The position numbers and the translations under genes were made by a program. From the NCBI GenBank assembly GCA_035565975.1, contig DATMRT010000148.1:1-64000 (forward strand): a stretch of 64,000 nt of DNA, given 5' to 3'. This document shows, in pieces, positions 1 to 9,484 of the stretch (position 1 is the first letter of the stretch; every line of letters begins with the position of its first letter). The notes under the pieces were generated by a model. The model had not been told where the DNA came from. It did no database searches and saw only the letters and a program-made list of their open reading frames with translations. Source of the stretch: Ga0077530 sp035565975 (GTDB lineage Bacteria; Pseudomonadota; Alphaproteobacteria; Rhizobiales; Hyphomicrobiaceae).

Positions 1-1
1 C

Positions 2-766
2 GGCCGCCCGCTGCCCGTCGACGACGAAGCCCGCATCGCTCTCATCGGTATGGCCGACGGCGATGGGCGCGCGTTCATCAATCTCTGCGAGGAAGTGCTC
101 GCCGCCGTCGCGCCCGGCGAAGCGCCGCTTACGACGGCATCGCTCGTCGCGCTCGTTCAGCGCCGCGCGCCGCTCTACGACAAGAGCCGCGACGGCCACT
201 ACAATCTCATCAGCGCGCTGCACAAGGCGGTGCGCGGCTCCGATCCTGATGCGGCGCTCTACTGGCTCTGCCGGATGCTCGATGGCGGCGAGGACCGCCT
301 CTTTCTCGCGCGCCGCCTCGTGCGCATGGCCATCGAGGACATCGGGCTTGCCGATCCTGCCGCCGTGACGCAGGCCCTTGCGGCGAAGGACACGTACGAT
401 TTCCTCGGCAGTCCCGAAGGCGAATTGGCGCTCGCGCAGGCGACGATCTATATGGCGACCGCGCCGAAGTCGAACGCCGCCTACAAGGCCTATGGCGCCG
501 CCATGCGTGCGGCCAAGAACAACGGCAGCCTCGCGCCGCCGAAGCATATCCTGAATGCGCCGACGCGCCTGATGTCGGAGCAGGGCTATGGCGCCGGATA
601 CGAATACGACCACGCGACGGCCGAAGGCTTCTCCGGCCAGAACTATTTTCCCGACGAGATGGCGCGAGAGCAGTACTACGATCCGCCCGAGCGCGGCTTC
701 GAGCGCGAGATCAGAAAGCGGCTCGCCTACTGGCAGAAGCTGCGCGACGAGAGGTCGGAGAAGTAG
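2..766 (+). CDS. rarA: Replication-associated recombination protein A (RarA/MgsA), C-terminal part
   Basis: This is the 3' part of a AAA+ ATPase gene whose start lies upstream of the window; the frame is open from base 2. RarA acts at stalled replication forks and is related to clamp loaders. The visible part begins in the lid helices (DGRAFINLCEEV) and runs through the family-specific C-terminal domain. Diagnostic strings are YDKSRDGHYNLISALHKAVR, DPDAALYWLCRMLDGGED, RLVRMAIEDIGLADP and MATAPKSNAAYKAYGAA, followed by a PP(K)HILNAPT tail. The Walker A and B motifs are missing only because of the window edge. A palindromic repeat follows the stop codon, and no same-strand gene continues the unit. 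The identification rests on the strongly conserved C-terminal strings. Confidence 0.95.
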   Translation, partial: GRPLPVDDEARIALIGMADGDGRAFINLCEEVLAAVAPGEAPLTTASLVALVQRRAPLYDKSRDGHYNLISALHKAVRGSDPDAALYWLCRMLDGGEDRLFLARRLVRMAIEDIGLADPAAVTQALAAKDTYDFLGSPEGELALAQATIYMATAPKSNAAYKAYGAAMRAAKNNGSLAPPKHILNAPTRLMSEQGYGAGYEYDHATAEGFSGQNYFPDEMAREQYYDPPERGFEREIRKRLAYWQKLRDERSEK

Positions 767-810
767 AATCCTTTTGGCCGGACGGTGTACCGCGCAACTT
801 GCTCCTTCGA

Positions 811-914
811 GTTCCTCCCCCCTTGTGGGGGAGGCTAGGAGGGGGGGATTGCAGGACACTACCAGCAGGGATTCCCCTCACCCCTAACCCCTCCCCACAA
901 GGGGGGAGGGGGAC
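811..914. repeat. Paired intergenic palindromic repeat (element family A, copy 1)
   Basis: The left arm (about 814-850) contains a CTCCCCCCTTGTGGGGGAG hairpin followed by GCTAGGAGGGGGGATT. The right arm (about 871-914) is its inverted partner, with CCCCTAACCCCTCCCCACAA followed by GGGGGGAGGGGG. The roughly 100-bp unit can therefore fold as one long hairpin with a small hairpin in each arm. It lies between the convergent rarA and gamma-glutamyltransferase genes, so it may also act as a bidirectional terminator. Related copies are at 20471-20570, 48181-48230 and 53041-53090. Confidence 0.8.
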
Positions 915-937
915 TCTTGTCCGCCTGCAACGTTCGC

Positions 938-2539
938 TCAGACTTCATCCTCCGCGACCGCTTCGCTCCACGGGTGGTGCGGCTCCGTCGCGCCCTCGTT
1001 GCGGCCGCGCGAACGACGCACGGCGCCCGCAATGGTGAAGTTCGACGGATACTCGACGGGCTCGCCGATCACCGCCTTGAAGGACTCGGTCAGGGCGTCG
1101 ATCGTCTTCTGCGGCAAGCGGCGGTCGATGATGATCGGCGCGACGTTCGAAATATCGAGGCGCGGCTCGTGGAAGGCCGTGTCGAGGTCGAAACCGAAAT
1201 CGGTCGACATTGCCAAAAGCTGGAAAACCGCTGGCAGAATGCGCCGTCCACCGCAGCCGCCGATGGCGATCGTCGCGTCGCCGCCCGTCATCACGGCCGG
1301 AACATAGTTGGCGAGCGCGCGCGCATCCGGCGCGATCGAATTCGGGCCGCCGGGTATCGGATCGAACCAGTTGATGCCATTGTTCATCAGAATGCCGGAC
1401 TGCGGCAGCACGATCCGCGAGCCGAACAGCGACAGCAGCGTCTGCGTCAGCGTCACCATGTTGCCGTCGCGATCGATGACGGAGATGTGCGTCGTCGACG
1501 TCGGTGCGGTCTTCTCGCCGGCGTCGCCCATGACCTTGAAGCGGTGCTTCCACCCGGCCTGCATGGCGGCGGCATAGGCGAGGAAGGTCTTGGCGTTCGG
1601 TTTCGATTCGGGCTTCTTCCGCAGCCGCAGAAGCTCGCGGAAGGCAACGGCCAGCGTCGGCCCACCGTTCAGCTCCGGCAGGACGTGGATCGTGCGATCG
1701 AAGTACGGGATCTTCAGCGGCTCGCGCTCGGGCGGCGCGACGGCGGCAAGATCCTCCTCGGAGAGATAGCCGCCCATGGCGCGAACGTCGTCCGCGATGC
1801 TCTTCGCGAGCGCGCCCTTGTAGAGCACTTCGGCGCCATCGGCCGCTATGGCTTTCAATGTCTTGGCGAGGCTCGGGCACGGCAGCCGCCCCATGGGACG
1901 CGGGTCCATGGCCGCCGTGACGTAGGGCGGAAAGCCGCCCGGCAGAAAACGCTCGCGCGCGCCTGGATCGTTGAGCAGATCCTTCATCGCCGCCCCGATA
2001 ACCACCGCCGTGTGCCAGTCGACGGGCAGGCCTTCCTCGGCGAGTGCGATCGCCGGCTTAAGCAGATCGCGCCAGCGCTTCTTGCCATAGTGCTTGTGTG
2101 CGAGCGCGAGAAGCGCCGGCTGCGTCGGCGCGATCACCGCCTTGGGGCCGACCGTGTTGATATTGCCCTTAACCATCGGCCAGCCGAAGAGGTTGCCGGC
2201 CTCGATCCCGCCGGCGAGCTCGTAGTCTTTCGGCCTGAGCGTCTTGGGACTCCGCCCGCCACCATCGAATGCGCGGATCTTTCCCGTCTTCGCCTCGTAG
2301 ACGAGCATGGCACCGACGCCGCCGATGCCGCTCATCCAGGGCTCGGCGACACCCACCGTCATGGCTGCCGCGACCGCCGCGTCGACCGCGTGGCCGCCCG
2401 CTTTCAGCACGCGCGCGCCCGCCTCCGACGCCATCCGGTTCTGTGTCACCACAATGCCGCCGCGCGATCGCACCGAAGGCTTCCGCACCGTGCGCTTGTG
2501 CGAGAAATTGGGCGAAACCGCACTCGTGGGCTTGGGCAT
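938..2539 (-). CDS. Gamma-glutamyltransferase family protein (Ntn hydrolase)
   Basis: A 533-residue member of the gamma-glutamyltranspeptidase/cephalosporin-acylase family. These proenzymes cleave themselves and expose a catalytic threonine, then hydrolyse or transfer gamma-glutamyl (or related acyl) groups. The processing motif TTHISVIDRDGNMVTLTQT is visible, which puts the catalytic Thr near residue 349. It is followed by the family strings LPQSGILMNNGINWFDP and AIGGCGGRRI. An early segment, GIVVTQNRMASEAGARVLK, with DAAVAAAMTVGVAEP, is also typical. I chose the ATG at 2539 because residues upstream of it in the same frame are arginine-rich and resemble nothing. There is no obvious signal peptide, unlike the periplasmic E. 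coli enzyme, so a cytosolic acylase-type role is possible. An alpha/beta hydrolase gene ends just upstream on the same strand. Confidence 0.88.
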   Translation of the reverse strand: MPKPTSAVSPNFSHKRTVRKPSVRSRGGIVVTQNRMASEAGARVLKAGGHAVDAAVAAAMTVGVAEPWMSGIGGVGAMLVYEAKTGKIRAFDGGGRSPKTLRPKDYELAGGIEAGNLFGWPMVKGNINTVGPKAVIAPTQPALLALAHKHYGKKRWRDLLKPAIALAEEGLPVDWHTAVVIGAAMKDLLNDPGARERFLPGGFPPYVTAAMDPRPMGRLPCPSLAKTLKAIAADGAEVLYKGALAKSIADDVRAMGGYLSEEDLAAVAPPEREPLKIPYFDRTIHVLPELNGGPTLAVAFRELLRLRKKPESKPNAKTFLAYAAAMQAGWKHRFKVMGDAGEKTAPTSTTHISVIDRDGNMVTLTQTLLSLFGSRIVLPQSGILMNNGINWFDPIPGGPNSIAPDARALANYVPAVMTGGDATIAIGGCGGRRILPAVFQLLAMSTDFGFDLDTAFHEPRLDISNVAPIIIDRRLPQKTIDALTESFKAVIGEPVEYPSNFTIAGAVRRSRGRNEGATEPHHPWSEAVAEDEV

Positions 2540-2604
2540 GAGGACGTGACCTTTCAGGGGACTGCTGGAGAGATCGAAGGGAGGATGGCGCGGTCGGGCG
2601 TCGC

Positions 2605-3402
2605 TCAGGCCGCACCGAGATGCGCGATGAGGGCATCGAGCGTGGCGTCGGGCTGCTCGGACATCATCATGTGGCCGGCGCGTGCGAGTGTCACGCTCTT
2701 GGCGCCGCGCACGAGTTTTGCAAGTTCTGCAGCCTTGCGCGCTGGCGTCATCACATCGCTTTCGCCGGAGAGGAACAGCGTCGGGCACACGATCTTCGCA
2801 GCCGCATCGGGGCCGCTCTTCCACGCGTCACAGGCGGCGAGGTCGACGGCCAGCGACCCTGGCTGCGCCTGCCCGAGCAGCGCCCGCGAGCCGCCCGTGA
2901 GCCAGAGCCCCGGCGCCGTATTGCCGCCGAGCTTGGCTGGCGGACTGTGGCACCAGCCGGTCATCATGTCGTAGGCCGCCGGCGGATTCTCGCGCGCGCT
3001 CTTAAGCAGGTTCGGATGGACGGGCATCGCCGTCGCAATACCGAGCAAGGCCAGATGCGAGACCTTTTCGGGTGCCTTGGCTGCCGTCTCCAGCGCCACG
3101 ATCGCACCCATGGAATGGCCGACCAGCGCCGCCTTGGCGAGGCCCGCCGCGGCCATCAGCGCCTCGATGAACGTGACCAGATCGGCAATCGACTCGCATG
3201 GCGGTCCCTGCGACCGTCCATGCCCCGGCAGATCGACGGCCAGCACCGACCAGCCGTGCCAGGCGAACCAGCGGCTCTGAAGCTGCCAGCAGGTATGGTC
3301 GAGCCCGGCGCCATGGATGAAGATCAGGGCCGGCCGATCCGGCGCGAAGGGCCGCCCGCCGGTGCCGGCGTAGACCTCGCGCCCGTCAACTTGCAGCAGC
3401 AT
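2605..3402 (-). CDS. Alpha/beta-fold hydrolase
   Basis: A 265-residue alpha/beta hydrolase. The oxyanion-hole region LIFIHGAGLDHTCW and the strand-4 segment SVLAVDLPGHGRS are present, as is the nucleophile elbow GHSMG. The acid is probably the Asp in SGESDVMTP and the base the His in RAGHMMM, which completes the triad. The substrate cannot be inferred; close families include esterases, haloperoxidase-like enzymes and acyl hydrolases. I chose the ATG at 3402 because a GAGG-containing purine stretch precedes it and the conserved fold starts about 17 residues later. An alternative ATG at 3495 would add 31 residues. It lies upstream of the gamma-glutamyltransferase on the same strand (65-bp gap) and is divergent from the membrane protein gene at 3571. 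Confidence 0.8.
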   Translation of the reverse strand: MLLQVDGREVYAGTGGRPFAPDRPALIFIHGAGLDHTCWQLQSRWFAWHGWSVLAVDLPGHGRSQGPPCESIADLVTFIEALMAAAGLAKAALVGHSMGAIVALETAAKAPEKVSHLALLGIATAMPVHPNLLKSARENPPAAYDMMTGWCHSPPAKLGGNTAPGLWLTGGSRALLGQAQPGSLAVDLAACDAWKSGPDAAAKIVCPTLFLSGESDVMTPARKAAELAKLVRGAKSVTLARAGHMMMSEQPDATLDALIAHLGAA

Positions 3403-3570
3403 TCGCCCGCCCTCTTCCGACCGCACTCCGATTGTGTCGTAGCCTAGCGAGGACGCGCGGGCGAGCGCAAGCTGCACGCGTGCGGCCTCAGACATGCTTG
3501 ACCGCGGGCCGCCGACGCGGTTTCTCGGCTCGCCAAGCCCAGTGCAACGACCTCGCGAAAGCACCGCAGC

Positions 3571-5895
3571 ATGCCATCCCGCCGCCCACGCCTCCACGAT
3601 AAGGCGGCAGAGCTTTCCCCAGCACAGTCAGCCAGTGAATGGCCGCGCACGCCCGTCATGGCGGCGTTCATCGTCCTGTTCGCCGGCATGACGTGGCGGT
3701 GGATCGCGGGCATCGCGACGATCCCTTGGGATGCCAAGGCGCAGTTTCATCCCTACGTGCAGTTCATGGCGCAGAGCTTCGCGCGCGGCGACTGGCCGTG
3801 GTGGGACCCCTATGTCTTCGCGGGGCACCCGCAGATCGCCGATCCACAGTCGATGATCTTCGTGCCGCCTTTGCTCATCCTCGCGCTCGTCAACGGCGAT
3901 CCAAGCTTCTGGGCCGTGGATATGGCCGTCCTCGCCGGCATGGCCTTCGGCGGCTGCGGGCTCATTCTCTATTTTCACGACCGCGGATGGCACTGGGCGG
4001 GTGCGCTCATCGCAGCACTGTCCTTCAGCTTCGGCGCAGCCATGGCGTGGCGCCTGCAGCACTTTGGGCAGGTGCTGAGCCTCGCCTACCTGCCGTGGCT
4101 TCTCCTCTTCATCGAGCGGACGATTGCGCGCGGCTCCTTTCTCAGTGGTGCTTTGGCCGGCGTGTTCGCAGCCCTCATCGTGCTCGGCCGCGACCAGATC
4201 GCATTGCTCGCGCTTTACGTGGCCGCCGGCTATGCGCTGTGGCAGCTCGCGAGCGCCGACGCGCCTGCGCGCACACTACGACGCGCGTTCCTGCCGCTTG
4301 TCGGCGGCGGCGTTCTAGGGATCGCGCTGATCGCGCTGCCCATTCTCATGACCCTGCTGCTTGCGGCCGAGTCCAATCGCCCTTCGATCGACTATATCGG
4401 CGCCGGGCGTGGATCGCTCCATCCGGCTCTCCTGCTGACGCTCGTTTCGCCGGATATCTTCGGTGCGGCCGGCGGCGACTTCTGGGGGCCGCCGAGTTGG
4501 ACGTGGCGCGACACCGGTCTATTCACCGCGCAGAACGTGGGGGTTCTGTACGTCGGCGCGATCCCGCTGCTGCTCGTCGCGACGGGGCTGCTCAGCGGCC
4601 AGCTCTGGGCGCGGGAGATCCGTTTCTTCACGGTCGCGATCCTTGTCATCCTGCTCTACGCGCTCGGCTGGTACACGCCCGCCTTCCGCGTCATGTACGC
4701 ACTCTTTCCCGGCGTCGATCTCTATCGGCGCCCCGCCGATGCGGTCTTTCTGATTGGCGGGCTCTTTGCCATTCTCGCCGGATACGCCGCGCACCGCCTG
4801 TTTGTTGTCCCGTGGCTCAAGCCGGGTCATGCCGCATCGATCGCCACCGCCCTCCTGCTCGTCGCCGCCGCGGGAGCCGCGGTTTTCTTCGGCTGGAGGT
4901 TCGACAAGCTGCCTCGCCTGACGCAGCCCATGGCGATTGCCGCAGGCATCTTCATCGCAGCCGCGATATTGATCGCCTGGGCACGCTCGCGTCTGGCGCT
5001 TCAGCCTGTGCTCGCGGGGCTTGTGCTGGCAGGCTTCACCGCTGCCGACCTTGGCTTCAACAACGGCAACAACGGCTCGTCCGCTCTGCCGCCGGCCATG
5101 TTCGAAGCCCTCGATCCTGCAACCCGCAACGAGACCATCACGTGGCTCAAGGCGCACGTCCGCACGGATGCCACGTATCGCGATCGCGTGGAGCTCGTCG
5201 GCATCGGATTTCATTGGCCGAATGCCAGTCTCCCGCATCGCCTCGAGAATACCGTCGGCAACAATCCCGTGCGCCTCGGCCTCTACACGCGTGCGACGGG
5301 CGTCGAGGATCACGCGGCGCTTCCCGATCAGCGCAAGTTTGCCCCTCTCATGCCCTCCTACCGCGCGCCCCTCGCCGATCTTCTTGGCTTGCGCTACATC
5401 GCCGCCGGCGCGCCGATCGAGACCATCGACAAGCTGCTGGCGCCCGGTGCGCTGCCTCTCGTCAAGAAGACGGCCGAGGCATGGATCTACGAGAACAGCG
5501 GCGCGCTGCCCCGCGTGATCTTCGCGACGCGCGCCGCTCCCGCGGACTTCGAGGCGATCCTCGAATCGGGCACCTGGCCCGGCGTCGATTTCCGAACGGC
5601 GGTGCTCATCGAGGGCGCGCCCGCGGATGCGCCGCCACGACGCCCCGGCACGGCGGCAATTCTCTCCTATGCCAACACGCGCATCGAGATCGAGGCGGAC
5701 AGCCTCGACGGCGGCTACGTCGTCCTCAATGACGTCTGGCATCCTTGGTGGACGGCCGAGATCGACGGGCAGCGAACACCCGTCATCCGCGCCAATGTTC
5801 TCTTTCGTGCGGTTGCGGTCCCGCCCGGGCATCACCGCGTAACGTTCACATTCCGGCCCATAGAAGGTGCGATCAGCGCGCTCCGGCATCGTTGA
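3571..5895 (+). CDS. Large polytopic membrane protein (YfhO-like / GT-C-like)
   Basis: A protein of about 774 residues with many hydrophobic segments in the first 470 residues and a soluble C-terminal part. After the first membrane segment comes an extracytoplasmic loop with WDAKAQFHPYVQFMAQ and WPWWDPYVFAGHPQIADPQS. That arrangement is typical of the bacterial YfhO and GT-C-like families, which attach or process surface glycans. The C-terminal region ends in a beta-rich stretch (GGYVVLNDVWHPWWTAEIDG) also common in YfhO proteins. The start at 3571 is uncertain: an ATG at 3658 lies just before the first membrane segment. No glycan genes are nearby, so the substrate is unknown. It may be co-transcribed with the aminotransferase 100 bp downstream, but nothing in the sequence shows a functional link. 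Confidence 0.65.
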   Translation: MPSRRPRLHDKAAELSPAQSASEWPRTPVMAAFIVLFAGMTWRWIAGIATIPWDAKAQFHPYVQFMAQSFARGDWPWWDPYVFAGHPQIADPQSMIFVPPLLILALVNGDPSFWAVDMAVLAGMAFGGCGLILYFHDRGWHWAGALIAALSFSFGAAMAWRLQHFGQVLSLAYLPWLLLFIERTIARGSFLSGALAGVFAALIVLGRDQIALLALYVAAGYALWQLASADAPARTLRRAFLPLVGGGVLGIALIALPILMTLLLAAESNRPSIDYIGAGRGSLHPALLLTLVSPDIFGAAGGDFWGPPSWTWRDTGLFTAQNVGVLYVGAIPLLLVATGLLSGQLWAREIRFFTVAILVILLYALGWYTPAFRVMYALFPGVDLYRRPADAVFLIGGLFAILAGYAAHRLFVVPWLKPGHAASIATALLLVAAAGAAVFFGWRFDKLPRLTQPMAIAAGIFIAAAILIAWARSRLALQPVLAGLVLAGFTAADLGFNNGNNGSSALPPAMFEALDPATRNETITWLKAHVRTDATYRDRVELVGIGFHWPNASLPHRLENTVGNNPVRLGLYTRATGVEDHAALPDQRKFAPLMPSYRAPLADLLGLRYIAAGAPIETIDKLLAPGALPLVKKTAEAWIYENSGALPRVIFATRAAPADFEAILESGTWPGVDFRTAVLIEGAPADAPPRRPGTAAILSYANTRIEIEADSLDGGYVVLNDVWHPWWTAEIDGQRTPVIRANVLFRAVAVPPGHHRVTFTFRPIEGAISALRHR

Positions 5896-5994
5896 GAACT
5901 GCCATGCCGAGGCGCCCCTCGACGCCAGCCCAACGGGCTGCCACAGTGCGCCCAGCATATCGCGCGGGATGATCCCGCCGAGCAGGAAGCCGCC

Positions 5995-7338
5995 ATGACA
6001 CATCTCATCAACCGCACCTTCAATCACGATTATCCGACCATCGCCTCCGGCAAGGGCGTCCGGCTCGTCGATACGAAAGGCAAGCGCTACATCGATGCAT
6101 CCGGCGGCGCGGCGGTCTCGTCGATCGGTCACGGCAATGAGAAGGTGATCGCGGCGATCAAGAAGCAGGTGGACGAAGCGGCCTACGCCCATACGTCCTT
6201 TTTCGTCTCCCAGCCTTCCGAGGACCTTGCCGACTGGCTGATCGCGCGCGCCCCCCAAGGCTTCGGTCGCGTCGCGTTCGTCTCGGGCGGCTCGGAGGCC
6301 GTCGAAGCCGCCCTCAAGCTCGCAAGACAGGTGCACATCGAGCGCGGCGAGCCGCAGCGCTGTCACTTCATCGCGCGCCGCCAGTCGTACCACGGCGGCA
6401 CGCTCGGCATGATCGCGCTTGCGGGGCCGCGGCCGACGCGCACGCTCGTCGAGCCAATGTTCGGCGAGAGCCTGGCCATCAGCCACATTCCGCCGTGCTA
6501 TGCCTACCGCCACAAGCGCGAGGACGAGAGCGAGGCGGAGTACGGTCTGCGCGTCGCACGCGCGCTCGAGGACGAGATCCTGCGCGTCGGTCCCGAGAAG
6601 GTCGCCGGCTTCGTCGCCGAGACGGTGAGTGGCTCCTCGATCGGCTGCGCGCCACCGACGCCCGGCTACTTCAAGGAGATCCGGCGCATCTGCGACAAGT
6701 ACGGCGTCCTGCTGATCGTCGACGAGGTGATGTCCGGCATGGGACGGACGGGCTACCTCTTCGCCATCGAGGAGGACGGCGTCTCGCCGGATCTCATCGC
6801 GATCGCCAAGGGCCTCGGCGGCGGCTATCAGCCGATCGGCGCCGTGCTCCTGCGCAACGAGCACTACGCCCCTCTTGCCGAGGGCTCCGGCGCGCTCAAG
6901 TGGACGCACACATACATGGCGCACCCGACAGCCTGCGCGGCGGCGCTCGCCGTGCAGCAGGTGATCGAAGAAGAGAACCTCCTCGCCAACTGCCGCGCGC
7001 GCGGCGCCGAGCTCAAGGAGCGCCTGCAGCAGCGCCTCGGTCAGCACCCGCATGTCGGCGATATCCGCGGGCGCGGGCTCTTCATCGGCATCGAGCTCGT
7101 CGCCGACCGCACGACCAAGGCGCCGTTCAAGCGCGCGCTGAAGCTTGCCGAGACCTACAAGAAGCAGGCCATGGTCAATGGCATGCTCTGCTATCCGACC
7201 GGCGGCAGCGCCGACATGGTCGAGGGCGATCACATCATGCTGGCACCGCCGCTGATCATCACATCCGAGGAGGTGGGCGAGATCGTCGACCTCGTCGAGC
7301 GCACGCTCAACGAGACGCTCGCAAAGGTCGAAAAGTGA
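5995..7338 (+). CDS. Class III PLP-dependent aminotransferase
   Basis: A 447-residue member of the class III (omega-amino acid) aminotransferase family, acting on a terminal amine or beta/omega-amino acid with pyruvate or 2-oxoglutarate as likely acceptor. Visible features are the substrate-site segment YAHTSFFVSQPSEDLA, the phosphate-binding SGGSEAVEAALKLAR, QSYHGGTLGMIALAG, the cofactor-binding Asp243 in IVDEVMSGMGRTG, and the PLP lysine Lys272 in IAKGLGGGYQPIG. The C-terminal arginine region is GDIRGRGLFIGIEL. The length is normal for the family. It is followed after 10 bases by an M20 deacylase, so the two probably form an operon that deaminates and deacylates an amino-acid derivative. 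The exact substrate is not evident. Confidence 0.9.
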   Translation: MTHLINRTFNHDYPTIASGKGVRLVDTKGKRYIDASGGAAVSSIGHGNEKVIAAIKKQVDEAAYAHTSFFVSQPSEDLADWLIARAPQGFGRVAFVSGGSEAVEAALKLARQVHIERGEPQRCHFIARRQSYHGGTLGMIALAGPRPTRTLVEPMFGESLAISHIPPCYAYRHKREDESEAEYGLRVARALEDEILRVGPEKVAGFVAETVSGSSIGCAPPTPGYFKEIRRICDKYGVLLIVDEVMSGMGRTGYLFAIEEDGVSPDLIAIAKGLGGGYQPIGAVLLRNEHYAPLAEGSGALKWTHTYMAHPTACAAALAVQQVIEEENLLANCRARGAELKERLQQRLGQHPHVGDIRGRGLFIGIELVADRTTKAPFKRALKLAETYKKQAMVNGMLCYPTGGSADMVEGDHIMLAPPLIITSEEVGEIVDLVERTLNETLAKVEK

Positions 7339-7348
7339 GGAAGAGTTC

Positions 7349-8641
7349 ATGAGCACCATTACGGCGGACGAACGACGCATCCTCGACGAGGTCGAGCGTG
7401 GCTTCGACGATGAGCTGGCATTTCTGGAGGGCCTCGTGCGCTGCCCGTCCGTGCGCGGCGCCGAACACACCGTGCAGGACTATGTCTTCGATGCGCTCTC
7501 GAAACGCGGCTATGACATGGACCGCTGGCGCGTTCGCGAGGAGGACATCAAGGATCATCCGGGATTTTCACCGATCGCGGTCTCCTATGAGAATGCGTGG
7601 GTGGTTGTCGGCACCCATCGCCCGAAGGCGACGAAGGGCCGCTCACTCATCATGAACGCGCACATCGACGTCGTGCCGCCCGGGCCGACGGACATGTGGA
7701 CCTATCCGCCCTACGAGCCGGTCATCCGCGACGGCTGGATGTATGGGCGCGGCGCTTGTGACATGAAGGCCGGGCTCGCCGCAAACATTTACGCCCTCGA
7801 CGCGATCAAGCGCGCCGGCTTCGAGCCGGCCGCGACCATTCACGTGCAGTCCGTCCCGGAGGAGGAGAGCACCGGCAATGGCACACTCGCGACATCCGTA
7901 CGCGGCTATCGCGCCGATGCCGCGATCTGCCCGGAGCCGACGCATGGCCGGATTACGCATGCCAATGTCGGCGTCGTGTGGTTCTCGGTGCGCGTCTATG
8001 GCCGCCCGGCGCACGCGCGCGAGATGCAGGCCGGCGTGAATGCCATCGATGCCGCGTACAAGGTGATCGGCGCGCTGCGCGTGCTGGAGGAGGAGCTGAA
8101 CGTCGAAGCCGGCCAGCACCCGCTCTTCAAGGACCTCGTCCATCCGATCAATCTCAACATCGGACAGATCGAGGGTGGCGACTGGAACTCCACGGTGCCG
8201 GCGTCGTGCACGGTGCACTGCCGTCTCTCGATGTTGCCGGGCACGCCCGCATCCGAGCTCAAACGCCGCATCGAGCAGACCATCAGCGACTTCTCGCGCA
8301 AGACGCCCGGCAGCGGCAACACGCCGCCTGTGATCAAGTGGACGGGCTTTTCCTGCGAGGGTTTCGTGCTGGAGCCCGGAAGCGACGCCGAGAAGACACT
8401 CGCGGGCGCGCACGAGGCCATCACGGGAGAGCCGCTCGAGCGGCAGGTCATGCCGGCTTATCTCGATGCGCGCGTGACGATCCTCTACGACAAGATCCCG
8501 ACGCTCGTGTACGGCCCCGGCGGCCGCAACATCCACAGCATCGATGAGGCCGTTGAGATCGAGACCATCAGGCAGGCGACGAAATCGATCGCACTCTTCA
8601 CCGCGCGCTGGTGCGGGCTTGCGCCGTTGAAGCCTGCTTGA
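7349..8641 (+). CDS. M20 family metallopeptidase (ArgE/DapE-type deacylase)
   Basis: A 430-residue zinc-dependent M20 hydrolase that would cleave an N-acyl amino acid or dipeptide-like amide in the cytoplasm. Metal and catalytic motifs are in order: NAHIDVVPPG (first metal His and catalytic Asp), YGRGACDMKAGLAANIYAL (bridging Asp), PEEESTGNGTLA (general base Glu and metal Glu) and CPEPTHG (metal ligand). The late metal His is probably in GPGGRNIHSIDEAVE. The dimerisation domain sits in the middle (GRPAHAREMQAGVNAIDAAY). It follows the aminotransferase by 10 bases. The substrate could be an N-acyl amino acid, but the sequence does not separate ArgE, DapE and related activities. Confidence 0.88.
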   Translation: MSTITADERRILDEVERGFDDELAFLEGLVRCPSVRGAEHTVQDYVFDALSKRGYDMDRWRVREEDIKDHPGFSPIAVSYENAWVVVGTHRPKATKGRSLIMNAHIDVVPPGPTDMWTYPPYEPVIRDGWMYGRGACDMKAGLAANIYALDAIKRAGFEPAATIHVQSVPEEESTGNGTLATSVRGYRADAAICPEPTHGRITHANVGVVWFSVRVYGRPAHAREMQAGVNAIDAAYKVIGALRVLEEELNVEAGQHPLFKDLVHPINLNIGQIEGGDWNSTVPASCTVHCRLSMLPGTPASELKRRIEQTISDFSRKTPGSGNTPPVIKWTGFSCEGFVLEPGSDAEKTLAGAHEAITGEPLERQVMPAYLDARVTILYDKIPTLVYGPGGRNIHSIDEAVEIETIRQATKSIALFTARWCGLAPLKPA

Positions 8642-8677
8642 AGGGGAAGCGCCCCATCCTCACGCGCCACGACAAAT

Positions 8678-8707
8678 CCCTTCTCCCCGTAAGAACGGGG
8701 AGAAGGG
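8678..8707. terminator. Perfect 13-bp hairpin between convergent genes
   Basis: CCCTTCTCCCCGT pairs exactly with ACGGGGAGAAGGG around an AAGA loop. It sits between the convergent ends of the M20 gene (8641) and the crotonase gene (8735). There is no clear T tract on either side, so a bidirectional transcription stop or a short palindromic repeat are both possible. Confidence 0.6.
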
Positions 8708-8734
8708 AATGCGGGTGCGGAGGCGTTTGAGAGC

Positions 8735-9484
8735 CTACTTCCCCTTGAACTTCGGCGGGCGCTTTTCGGAGAAGGCGGCGCGGCCCTCGATCCAGTCCTC
8801 GCTGCGATTGATCGCATCGACCTGGGCACGCGCGATGCCCGCAATTTCGGTCGGGCCTTTCGGCAAGGTCTCGGCAGCAAACCGCTTCAGCATGCGCGAA
8901 GGCATAGGCGCCGTCTCGGCGATGCGACGCGCGTAATCCATGGCCGTCGGCATGAGCTGATCCAGCGGAACGATCTTGTTCGCGTAGCCAACCTCGTAGG
9001 CGCGCCGCGCGTCGATCGTATCGCCGACGAGCAGCAGCTCCATGGCGATCTTGTGCGGGATACGCGTGACGAGGTTCGAGATGAGACCGCCCGAGAAGGC
9101 GATCTTCACCTCCGGATACGAGAACTTGGCATTCTCCGCGACGACCATGATATCGCACATGGTCGTCAGAACCATGCCGCCACCAATGCACCAGCCCGCC
9201 ACCGCCGCCACCACCGGCTTGTCGACCGGATAACCGATGCCGGGAATGCCGTGATAGAGGTGGTGCGGTACGGCCTTGAGATCGGCACCGGCCGAGAAGG
9301 CCTTATCTCCCGCGCCCGTCAGCACCGCGACACGTGCCGCGTCGTCGGCCATGAACTGCACCCAGCGGTCATGCAAGGCATCGACAATTTCGGTATCGAG
9401 CCGGTTCATCCGTTCCGGCTTGTTCATGGTGATGATCGCCACCATGCCGTCGCGCCTGTAGGTGACCGCCGAACTCTCGCTCAT
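8735..9484 (-). CDS. Enoyl-CoA hydratase/isomerase family protein
   Basis: A 249-residue crotonase-fold protein. The oxyanion-hole elements FSAGADLKAV and AGWCIGGGMVL are present. Of the two acidic residues used by classical hydratases, one is kept in FSYPEVKIAF and the other in KIAMELLLVG, so true hydratase activity is plausible. The start at 9484 overlaps the stop of the upstream CoA-transferase by four bases (ATGA), which indicates translational coupling. It is the last gene of the minus-strand catabolic run that begins with pobA at 16570. It probably acts on the acyl-CoA made by the adjacent CoA-transferase; the acyl chain is unknown. Confidence 0.87.
   Translation of the reverse strand: MSESSAVTYRRDGMVAIITMNKPERMNRLDTEIVDALHDRWVQFMADDAARVAVLTGAGDKAFSAGADLKAVPHHLYHGIPGIGYPVDKPVVAAVAGWCIGGGMVLTTMCDIMVVAENAKFSYPEVKIAFSGGLISNLVTRIPHKIAMELLLVGDTIDARRAYEVGYANKIVPLDQLMPTAMDYARRIAETAPMPSRMLKRFAAETLPKGPTEIAGIARAQVDAINRSEDWIEGRAAFSEKRPPKFKGK

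Noticed and set aside
4519..7470. Antisense frame of 983 codons opposite the membrane protein and the aminotransferase
   Set aside because: It is arginine/aspartate-rich with no family features. Such long antisense frames are a by-product of high third-position GC in the sense genes.
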